This document shows positions 6,002-12,026 of a stretch of 12,026 nucleotides of DNA, one piece after another. The stretch lies in the NCBI GenBank assembly GCA_030601485.1, contig JAUVTO010000034.1, positions 1-12,026 on the forward strand, given 5' to 3'. Numbering within the stretch: the first letter of the stretch is position 1; each line of letters starts with the position of its first letter. Origin of the DNA: Desulfobacterales bacterium (GTDB lineage Bacteria; Desulfobacterota; Desulfobacteria; Desulfobacterales; UBA11574). A program made the translations under genes and the position numbers. The notes under the pieces are model-generated. The model was not told where the DNA came from and did not search any database. It was given only the letters and a program-made list of their open reading frames with translations.

Positions 6002-8227
6002 ATGAAAATTGACAGAAGAAGTTTTTTGTCGTTTTTAATTGGTGGTGCGGCGGGAACAACCCTTTCACCATTGACATGGAAGTTGATGGATGACAGTGCG
6101 ATATGGACCCAGATGTGGCCATGGACTCCTGTTCCGGCGGATGGTGAAGCCAGTTATGTCAATTCTGCCTGCAGCCTCTGCTCCGGTGGTTGCGGTATTA
6201 CTGTCCGTAAAATCGATGATCGGGCGGTTAAAATAGAGGGAATGAAAGGGCATCCTGTAAATAACGGTGGGTTGTGCATTCTGGGATTGTCAGGCCTTCA
6301 GCTTCTATATGGCCCCACGAGAGTCCGGACACCTTTGAAAAGAGTGGGGCAAAGAGGCCAGGGAAGATGGGAAAAAATCTCATGGAAAGATGCCATATCA
6401 GAGGTTGCGGAAACCCTCGGTGACTTAAGAGAAAAAGGTCACTCTCACACAGTCGGCTTTATTTCAGGTTCAGATCGCGGGACCGTACCCAGACTATTTG
6501 ACAGGTTCTTGACGGTTTACGGTTCTCCCAATTTGATGCGCACATCATCAATTATCGATTCCTATGAACTTACACTTCACCTGATGCAGGGTGCTCAGGC
6601 CTTGCCCGGATTCGATTTTGAAAACGCTGACTTTATCTTAAGCTTTGGAAGCGGGATATTAGATGGATGGGGATCGCCGGTGCGGATGTTCCGGGCCAAC
6701 AGCACTTGGTGTAATACCGGCGGCAAAGTGATTCAGATCGAACCCCGCCTGTCCAACACCGCAGCCAAGTCAGATAAATGGATTCCCGTTAATCCCGGGA
6801 CCGAAGCGGCGCTTGCCCTGGGAATTGCCCATGTAATTATTAAAGAATCATTGTACCATGCCGAGTTTATTAATTATTATTCTGAGGGATTTGACGATTG
6901 GAAGCGTTTTGTGCTCGGTGAATACGGTCCGGATAGCGTTGCAACAATTACGGGAATCGATAGTACAACAATCATCGCTCTTGCCCGCAGCTTTGCCCGT
7001 GCATCCAAACCTTTGGCAATTTGCGGCCGTGGTCAGGGAACCACACCGGGCAGTCTTAATGAATGCACAGCGGTGCACGCATTAAACGCTCTTGTCGGAA
7101 ATATCAACAAAAAGGGAGGGATTTTTGCTGTTGCAGAACCTGATTATATCAACTGGCCTGAAGTAGAAATGGATGTTAGGGCAGCAGCCGGAATGCAAAA
7201 AGATCGATTGGATGGTGCCGGGAGTAAAAAGTATCCATTTTCCCGTTACCTGTTAAATCGTCTCCCCCAAGCCATCAACTCAGGAGAAAAATATCCCCTG
7301 AAAGCACTTTTTGTCGCCGGTGCAAACCCGTTATACACAATGTCCGACAGCAAAGCAGTGAAAAAGGCCTTTGACAAAGTACCGTTTGTGGTAAGTTTCT
7401 CTTCTTATATGGATGAAACGGCTCAAAACGCTGATCTGATCCTTCCGAATCATACCTATCTTGAACGTTACGAAGATATACCCACGCCCGCAGGAATGCC
7501 CAGGCCTGTTATCGGCCTTTCAAGGCCGGTGGTTGAGCCCCAGTTTAATACCAAACATACCGGAGATGTCATAATTCTGTTAGCAAAAGCCATGGGAGGA
7601 AATATAGCGGACGCTTTTGCGTGGAACAGTTATGATGAGTGTCTTAAGGAAACTCTGGGTTATAAATGGCGGGTTATGGTTGAAAAAGGATTCTGGTCTT
7701 ATCCTGATTTTTTTGTTCAAACCCATGAAGAATCATTTGATACGGTTTCCGGAAAATTCGAATTTGCACCTAAAGAAACCGGATCCTTGAAACAATTTAA
7801 ACCGGTTAATATTGAAGGTGACAAAACGAATTATCCTCTTTTGCTTATCCCTTATGATTCCATCAGATTAGCCAACGGTGTCGTCGGTGATCCGCCGTTT
7901 GTTATGAAATCTGTTGAGGATACGGTTCTCAAAGGCACGGATGTTTTTATTGAGCTTAATCCGAAAACAGCCGGGGAGCATGGCCTGCGCGAGGGCCAGC
8001 TTGCCATGTTAAGCACTCCTGTGGGCAAAGCACGAGTCAAGGTACATCTTTTTGACGGTATCATGCCCGGGCTTGTTGCCCTGCCCAGAGGACTGGGTCA
8101 TACGGCATTCGACGATTATTTGGCAGGTAAGGGAATAAATTTTAATGAACTCATCGGTCCGGTTGAAGATTCTGTTTCAGGTTTGGATGCTGCCTGGGGA
8201 ATCAGGGTCAAACTGGCCAAAGCCTGA
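6002..8227 (+). CDS. qrcB: Menaquinone reductase subunit QrcB, molybdopterin-oxidoreductase fold
   Basis: QrcB is the large periplasmic subunit of Qrc, related to the catalytic subunits of complex iron-sulfur molybdoenzymes. AAGAGG (5988-5993) lies eight bases before the ATG. The N-terminus carries a Tat-type signal, DRRSFLSFLIGG (4-15), indicating folded export. The single [4Fe-4S] site is Cys57-x2-Cys60-x3-Cys64-x27-Cys92. The body is the usual molybdopterin-oxidoreductase fold, ending in a C-terminal beta-barrel domain (about 640-741). Where formate dehydrogenase-like relatives have a Cys or Sec that binds Mo, this protein reads NLMRTSSIIDS (177-187), with no Cys or Sec. This agrees with published work on Desulfovibrio Qrc reporting no molybdenum in QrcB. 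Its part is then structural or electron-transferring, not catalytic at a metal-pterin. At 741 aa the length is normal for the family. Confidence 0.88.
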   Translation: MKIDRRSFLSFLIGGAAGTTLSPLTWKLMDDSAIWTQMWPWTPVPADGEASYVNSACSLCSGGCGITVRKIDDRAVKIEGMKGHPVNNGGLCILGLSGLQLLYGPTRVRTPLKRVGQRGQGRWEKISWKDAISEVAETLGDLREKGHSHTVGFISGSDRGTVPRLFDRFLTVYGSPNLMRTSSIIDSYELTLHLMQGAQALPGFDFENADFILSFGSGILDGWGSPVRMFRANSTWCNTGGKVIQIEPRLSNTAAKSDKWIPVNPGTEAALALGIAHVIIKESLYHAEFINYYSEGFDDWKRFVLGEYGPDSVATITGIDSTTIIALARSFARASKPLAICGRGQGTTPGSLNECTAVHALNALVGNINKKGGIFAVAEPDYINWPEVEMDVRAAAGMQKDRLDGAGSKKYPFSRYLLNRLPQAINSGEKYPLKALFVAGANPLYTMSDSKAVKKAFDKVPFVVSFSSYMDETAQNADLILPNHTYLERYEDIPTPAGMPRPVIGLSRPVVEPQFNTKHTGDVIILLAKAMGGNIADAFAWNSYDECLKETLGYKWRVMVEKGFWSYPDFFVQTHEESFDTVSGKFEFAPKETGSLKQFKPVNIEGDKTNYPLLLIPYDSIRLANGVVGDPPFVMKSVEDTVLKGTDVFIELNPKTAGEHGLREGQLAMLSTPVGKARVKVHLFDGIMPGLVALPRGLGHTAFDDYLAGKGINFNELIGPVEDSVSGLDAAWGIRVKLAKA

Positions 8228-8303
8228 TTATATTGAAGATTGATTATTGAAGATTGAAGATTTTTTGGTTCATCATTTAATCGAAAATCATCAATCCAAA
8301 GAG
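8228..8303. repeat. ATTGAAGATTG repeat cluster between qrcB and qrcC
   Basis: The 12-mer TATTGAAGATTG occurs twice, at 8231-8242 and 8245-8256, with a period of 14. A GATTGAAGATTT copy overlaps the second, at 8252-8263. Downstream, the complementary-type words TCATCATTTAATCG and ATCATCAATC (about 8270-8297) can pair imperfectly with the left half, giving a weak long stem. The ribosome binding site of qrcC follows at once. This is the clearest copy of the AT-rich spacer family in this window. Confidence 0.6.
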
Positions 8304-8309
8304 GTTCTG

Positions 8310-9128
8310 ATGAAACACAAGAAAGCCAAAAAGTATGGAATGGTTATAGACCTGGATAAATGTACCGGTTGCGGCAGTTGCATGGTTGCCTGCATGGCTG
8401 AAAATAACGTGCCCTTTAGGAAGGATGAATCGGACAAACTTCTTAGCATAACATGGATGCGTATCTACAAATTGACCAACGGGAAACCGTTTCCAAATAC
8501 GGATATATGCTATCTCCCGAGACCGTGTATGCATTGTGAGGGGCAACATGAAGGTCATTCTCCCTGTGTAACGGTTTGCCCGGCCATTGCAACGGACTAC
8601 AGCAGTGAAACCGGAATTGTCAGCCAGATTTATACCCGCTGTTTCGGATGCCGGTACTGTATGGCTTCATGTCCGTATCATGCCCGTTATTTTAACTGGT
8701 GGGATCCGGTCTGGCCGGATGGCATGGAAAAATATTTGAGCCCCAATGTGTCGCCCCGCATGAGAGGCGTGGTTGAAAAATGCAGCTTCTGTTTTCACAG
8801 ATACCAGATGGCAAAGGAAAAGGCATTTATGGAAGGAAGGCGCAAAGTTGAAGAGGATGAATATCAAACGGCTTGCACCCAGGCATGCCCTGCCGGCGCC
8901 ATTACATTCGGTGATCTGAATAATCCGAATCATACTGTATACAGGATGGTCAAACCCGATCCTAAACACCATGGTCGGCCGACCAACCCCAATGCATTTC
9001 GATTGCTGGAAAGGCTGGGTACCAACCCCAAGGTCTACTATCTTTCGAGTCGAGAGTGGATAAGGCGGGCCGGTGACAATTATCTTAAAAGTGAGAGTAT
9101 AGCTAAAAAGCCTGCGCACCACGAGTAA
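8310..9128 (+). CDS. qrcC: Menaquinone reductase iron-sulfur subunit QrcC
   Basis: QrcC is the ferredoxin-like electron-transfer subunit of Qrc, linking the haem and QrcB side to the membrane subunit. I place the start at ATG 8310, five bases after AAAGAGG (8298-8304), giving 272 aa. A TTG at 8247 would make a 293 aa protein, but it lies in the spacer repeat. Four cluster motifs are visible. First, Cys18, 21, 24 and 28. Second, Cys73, 76, 86 and 90, where nine residues separate Cys76 and Cys86 against about four in common relatives. Third, Cys111, 114, 117 and 121. Fourth, Cys158, 161, 189 and 193. Relatives are reported to have one [3Fe-4S] and three [4Fe-4S] clusters, yet all sixteen ligand cysteines are here. 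There is no signal peptide, so export on the Tat signal of QrcB is likely. Confidence 0.87.
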   Translation: MKHKKAKKYGMVIDLDKCTGCGSCMVACMAENNVPFRKDESDKLLSITWMRIYKLTNGKPFPNTDICYLPRPCMHCEGQHEGHSPCVTVCPAIATDYSSETGIVSQIYTRCFGCRYCMASCPYHARYFNWWDPVWPDGMEKYLSPNVSPRMRGVVEKCSFCFHRYQMAKEKAFMEGRRKVEEDEYQTACTQACPAGAITFGDLNNPNHTVYRMVKPDPKHHGRPTNPNAFRLLERLGTNPKVYYLSSREWIRRAGDNYLKSESIAKKPAHHE

Positions 9129-9170
9129 GCATAGTGACTAAAGAACTAAAGTTGATGGTGGAATTAAAAT

Positions 9171-9177
9171 AGAGGAG
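9171..9177 (+). promoter_or_regulatory. Ribosome binding site of qrcD
   Basis: AGAGGAG lies ten bases before the ATG at 9188. The 59-base spacer between qrcC and qrcD holds no other signal and no promoter I can support, consistent with continued operon transcription. Confidence 0.6.
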
Positions 9178-9187
9178 TATATAAAGC

Positions 9188-10501
9188 ATGGATTCTGCAT
9201 TAATACCCAAAGGAGTTAAGCGCTGCCCATTATGGCAATTTATTCTGTTGATATGCGTGGTTGGTGCGGTCCTGTTATGGGGCGTTTACGCCATGTTGCT
9301 TTGCTGGTTTAAGGGTCTTAACCAGACCAATATGAACGATGCCTACGGGTTTGCATTATGGATTTGGGCCGACCTTGCGGTGATCGCTGTGGGTGGCGGC
9401 GCTTTTTTTACCGGTTTATTAAGGTATATCTTTGGCAAAGATGAGCTGAAGAATATCATCAATTATGCGGTTCTGATAGGTTTCATCTGCTACAGTTCGG
9501 CATTGCTCATTTTGGCCATCGACATCGGTCAGCCTTTAAGGGGATGGTTTATTTTCTGGCATGCCAATGTTCACTCCATGCTGACTGAAGTGGCATTCTG
9601 CCTTTCCTGCTATTTTGGGGTTCTGACCATCGAATATATTCCGCTTATTCTTGAAAACCGCCAGATTGACAGGGTACCGTTTTTTCATCATCTCGGTCAC
9701 AACATGCACGAAATGATGGCGGTATTTGCAGCAACCGGTGCGTTTCTTTCCTTTTTCCACCAGGGGTCCCTGGGCGGTGTTGCCGGTGTCCTATTCGGAC
9801 GACCCTTCGCCTTTCGGGAAGGGATCTTGATCTGGCCCTGGACCTTCTTTCTTTTTACCTGGTCAGCCGCGGCTTGTGGACCATGTTTTACAATTCTGAT
9901 TACTAAAATTACCGAAACAGTTACCCGTAAAAAGCTGGTCAAGGATAGCGCCATCGAGCTTTTAGCCAAGATTTCAGGGTGGATGCTTTTAACTTACAGT
10001 ATCGCCAAGACCGCCGATACCTGGTACTGGGCAACCGTCACAGCTCCTTCCATGGGACAAACGTTAATGGATTTTTATTCCAATAACCCCTTATACGGAA
10101 TCTGGATCCTGATTCTGGAAATCGTAATTTGCGGCTTTGTTCCGGCAGCTATTTTAATTACCAAAAAAGGGCGTAAAAATTCTTTGGCCCTCTGGATTGC
10201 TATCACCCTGGCTACTATCGGGGTTTGCATCAATCGATGGGTTATGGTATTGCAGGTTATGGCGGTACCGGTCCTGACGTTTGAAAGCTGGTTCATGTAT
10301 TTCCCGAGCTGGCAGGAAATTGCAACAACAATACTTCCGGTAGCATACGGTGTTATCCTCATCGCAATTTCATACCGTTATCTACCGGTATTTCCCAATG
10401 AGCCGGAACTGAATCCCATTGAAACGTTGCCGGCTGAGGAAGAGGAAGCGGTTGAACCGTCAGTTGAGTTAGAACAGGAATTAAAGCCAGCTGAAGCTTG
10501 A
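9188..10501 (+). CDS. qrcD: Menaquinone reductase integral membrane subunit QrcD (NrfD family)
   Basis: QrcD is the membrane subunit of Qrc and the site of menaquinone reduction. It belongs to the NrfD/PsrC family. In 437 aa I count about ten hydrophobic segments, near 17-41, 52-79, 91-112, 126-147, 174-192, 213-240, 259-282, 300-325, 332-353 and 376-398. This fits the ten-helix type. Family-like polar residues inside or near helices include Asp112 in AIDIGQP, Glu134 in the HSMLTEV segment, and Ser188/His191/Gln192 in LSFFHQGSLG; these are candidates for the quinone site and proton path (inference). The C-terminus is an acidic tail (about 405-437) with many Glu. The stop codon TGA (10499-10501) overlaps the left end of a 125-base hairpin element, so the operon may end there. 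Confidence 0.88.
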   Translation: MDSALIPKGVKRCPLWQFILLICVVGAVLLWGVYAMLLCWFKGLNQTNMNDAYGFALWIWADLAVIAVGGGAFFTGLLRYIFGKDELKNIINYAVLIGFICYSSALLILAIDIGQPLRGWFIFWHANVHSMLTEVAFCLSCYFGVLTIEYIPLILENRQIDRVPFFHHLGHNMHEMMAVFAATGAFLSFFHQGSLGGVAGVLFGRPFAFREGILIWPWTFFLFTWSAAACGPCFTILITKITETVTRKKLVKDSAIELLAKISGWMLLTYSIAKTADTWYWATVTAPSMGQTLMDFYSNNPLYGIWILILEIVICGFVPAAILITKKGRKNSLALWIAITLATIGVCINRWVMVLQVMAVPVLTFESWFMYFPSWQEIATTILPVAYGVILIAISYRYLPVFPNEPELNPIETLPAEEEEAVEPSVELEQELKPAEA

Positions 10502-10624
10502 CGGTCTCGTAAAAAGTCCAACTTCTGCGTTGTGCTGCATTTCGTAATCATTCAACGTACGAAAAGTACGCCTCATGGTTACAAAATTTGCACGCCTTGA
10601 ATTTGAACTTTTTACGCAACCGTC
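10500..10624. repeat. 125-base MITE-like hairpin element
   Basis: The ends form an inverted repeat: 10500-10521 pairs with 10603-10624 at 19 of 22 positions, both outer ends reading GACGGT when read inward. The centre is a perfect dyad, CGTAC (10556-10560), GAAAA loop, GTACG (10566-10570). The centre of the dyad (10563) coincides with the centre of the end repeats (10562). The interior arms also pair partly, so the whole element can fold as one long stem. There is no open frame of note. This fits a non-autonomous transposable element or a REP-like palindrome. I recall similar ends in Desulfobacterales genomes but cannot verify it here. It may also act as a transcription end for qrc. Confidence 0.75.
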
Positions 10625-10660
10625 TAAATCCGCTTTTTTACGCGTTCATCAATAAAATAG

Positions 10661-10668
10661 AAGGAGGG
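10661..10668 (+). promoter_or_regulatory. Strong ribosome binding site of the flavin oxidoreductase gene
   Basis: AAGGAGGG, a near-perfect Shine-Dalgarno sequence, lies seven bases before the ATG at 10676 and fixes that start. It is the strongest site in the window and lies after the hairpin element. I see no convincing promoter in the ~50 bases between the element and this site. Confidence 0.7.
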
Positions 10669-10675
10669 TGTAAGC

Positions 10676-12026
10676 ATGGCTAAAACCTTATTCGAATGGG
10701 ACTATTCCGATTATCCGGGGGCCAAGAGTTACCCGCACCTGTTCAAGCCGATTGAGCTCGGCAATCTTTACGTGCCCAACCGCATCAAGTATGCCGCCAC
10801 TGAAGAAAATCTCAACGGGCTGGACGGCTTGATCACCGATTCCGGTGTGGAATACATGCGGCAAAGGGCCCGGGGTGTTGTCGGCGGTTTGTGCTTCATG
10901 CAGGGGGTATTCATGGATGAAGCCGGCAAAGGCCAGGGATATGTCGGACAGGCCGCCGCCTGGGACGATAAATTTATTCCGGGTTTGGCGCGGATTGCCG
11001 ATGCGATCCACGGCGAAAAGGCGATTGCCGGTTTCCAGTTAATGGACTGCGGGCGGGTCGGTGCGGTGGAAGTCGAATCCGGCCACGGTCCTTCCACGGT
11101 ACCCCAGCGGCTGAGAATTTTTAAACCCATGGTCGAAATGACCAGCGCCGAAATCAAAGAAATGATTCAACAGCATGTGGATGCCGCCCGCAGGGGAATT
11201 GAGGCCGGCTTTGATGCGATGGAAATCTCCGGCATCGTGGGCTATTTGATCTCCAATTTTATTTCCAGCTACACCAACCGGCGCACCGATGAATACGGCG
11301 GGGATATCCGGGGTCGGATGAAGGCGGTGGTTGAAATCATCCAGGCAGTAAAAGCGGTCTGCGGACCCGATATACCGGTGGGCATTCGTCTGTGTTCCGA
11401 AGAGTTGCTGGATGACGTGCGCGGCAATACCCTTGAAGAATCCATGGAAACTTACAAGATGTCCGAAGAAGCCGGTGCGGATTATATCAGCTGTACCCTG
11501 GGATGGCAGGAGTCCATCTATCCGGTGATCAGCCGTGACATCCCCATGGGCAACTGGGTCCATCTGGCCAAACGGGCCAAGGAACATGTCAAGATTCCGA
11601 TTCAGATGGCCTACCGCATGTTTAAGCCGGATTTGCCCAACGAAAAAATCGGTGCCAATGAACTGGATTTCTGGGAAATATGCCGTTCGATGATTGCCGA
11701 CCCCTTGATGCCCAAGAAAGTGCTGGAAGGCAGGGAAGAAGAAGTTCGGCACTGTGTCGCCTGCAACCTGTGCCTGGCGAGGTTGTGCAGGGATGCACCC
11801 ATGACCTGCTATATCAATCCGGTTTGCGCCCACGAAGCCAATCCGGAATTTGCGGATCCGGCCGCGGCAGAGGAAGAAAAAGAAATCAGGATCGTCGGCG
11901 CCGGTCCGGCCGGGTTGGAATGTGCCTCCATAGCTGCCCGGCGTGGTCACGAAGTCCACGTTTATGATAAGCGGGATGTTATCGGCGGCACCCTTAATGA
12001 GGCCAAAAACGCTCCTTACGGAGATG
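10676..12026 (+). CDS. OYE-family flavin oxidoreductase (2,4-dienoyl-CoA reductase-like), 3' partial
   Basis: The frame runs from ATG 10676 to the right edge without a stop (450 full codons). Three parts are seen. Residues ~18-345 form an FMN-binding TIM barrel of the old yellow enzyme type, with the signature TNRRTDEYGGD near 198-208. Next is an iron-sulfur motif with Cys360, 363, 366 and 378. Then comes the GAGPAG dinucleotide-binding loop of an FAD/NAD(P)H domain (408-413). This is the layout of 2,4-dienoyl-CoA reductase, 2-enoate reductase and 2-naphthoyl-CoA reductase. Such enzymes reduce activated C=C bonds with NAD(P)H. The usual HxGR His is Asp124 and the HxxH pair is Ser185/Val188, so the substrate may differ from textbook members. 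The cluster spacing is C-x2-C-x2-C-x11-C, one residue shorter than in E. coli FadH, with an extra Cys371. The substrate is unknown. Confidence 0.85.
   Translation, partial: MAKTLFEWDYSDYPGAKSYPHLFKPIELGNLYVPNRIKYAATEENLNGLDGLITDSGVEYMRQRARGVVGGLCFMQGVFMDEAGKGQGYVGQAAAWDDKFIPGLARIADAIHGEKAIAGFQLMDCGRVGAVEVESGHGPSTVPQRLRIFKPMVEMTSAEIKEMIQQHVDAARRGIEAGFDAMEISGIVGYLISNFISSYTNRRTDEYGGDIRGRMKAVVEIIQAVKAVCGPDIPVGIRLCSEELLDDVRGNTLEESMETYKMSEEAGADYISCTLGWQESIYPVISRDIPMGNWVHLAKRAKEHVKIPIQMAYRMFKPDLPNEKIGANELDFWEICRSMIADPLMPKKVLEGREEEVRHCVACNLCLARLCRDAPMTCYINPVCAHEANPEFADPAAAEEEKEIRIVGAGPAGLECASIAARRGHEVHVYDKRDVIGGTLNEAKNAPYGD

Noticed and set aside
6002..8227. Annotation as formate dehydrogenase, thiosulfate or polysulfide reductase catalytic subunit
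   Set aside because: The gene order with a multiheme cytochrome first, the FeS subunit and a ten-helix NrfD protein last, plus the absence of a Cys/Sec ligand, fit QrcB much better.
8247..8309. Longer N-terminus for QrcC starting at TTG 8247
   Set aside because: The extra residues come from the ATTGAAGATTG spacer repeat; ATG 8310 has AAAGAGG five bases upstream and the protein then starts like other family members.
8667..9122. 151-codon open frame on the minus strand
   Set aside because: It is fully antisense to qrcC, has no motif and no ribosome binding site; the plus-strand gene has four cluster motifs.
11039..11959. 306-codon open frame on the minus strand
   Set aside because: It lies antisense to the well-supported flavin oxidoreductase gene. 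Its translation is rich in His, Phe and Gly without any family motif, typical of a GC-biased shadow frame.
1..12026. CRISPR array, tRNA, rRNA, phage or defence genes
   Set aside because: I looked for regular spaced repeats, tRNA-like cloverleafs and integrase or transposase motifs on both strands and saw none.

Overview
The window reads as chromosomal DNA from a sulfate-reducing or syntrophic member of the Desulfobacterota (former Deltaproteobacteria). The main reason is a complete four-gene qrc operon (qrcA-B-C-D), which encodes the periplasm-facing menaquinone reductase typical of that group. The AT-rich intergenic repeats and a hairpin element fit the same picture, although that part rests on memory and not on a search. 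All genes are on the + strand.

Layout. Bases 1-3506 hold the 3' part of a very long gene whose reading frame is open to the left edge. It joins a large unrecognised helical N-terminal region to a pyruvate,phosphate dikinase-type ATP-grasp domain and a phosphohistidine swivel domain, then stops without the PEP/pyruvate TIM barrel. A 111-base spacer built as an imperfect inverted repeat follows. Next is a divergent 418-420 aa glyceraldehyde-3-phosphate dehydrogenase (3618-4880). The 218-base gap 4881-5098 carries a good sigma-70-like promoter flanked by two small dyads. The qrc operon runs from 5099 to 10501: pentaheme cytochrome QrcA, the Tat-exported CISM-family subunit QrcB with no visible Mo ligand, QrcC with four iron-sulfur cluster motifs, and the ten-helix NrfD-type membrane subunit QrcD. 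A 125-base hairpin element (10500-10624) overlaps the qrcD stop codon. After it, base composition becomes clearly richer in G+C, and a flavin oxidoreductase of the OYE / 2,4-dienoyl-CoA reductase family starts at 10676 and runs off the right edge.

How the genes work together. Qrc accepts electrons from periplasmic cytochrome c3 (fed by periplasmic hydrogenases and formate dehydrogenases) through QrcA. It passes them over the iron-sulfur clusters of QrcC to menaquinone at QrcD. The dikinase-like protein and GAPDH form a separate block with a central-carbon flavour. The last gene probably reduces an enoate or enoyl-CoA-like substrate, but two of its usual substrate-binding histidine positions are changed.

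The least explained items are the truncated-architecture dikinase with its unknown N-terminal region, the 125-base hairpin element, and the AT-rich repeat family found in three spacers.
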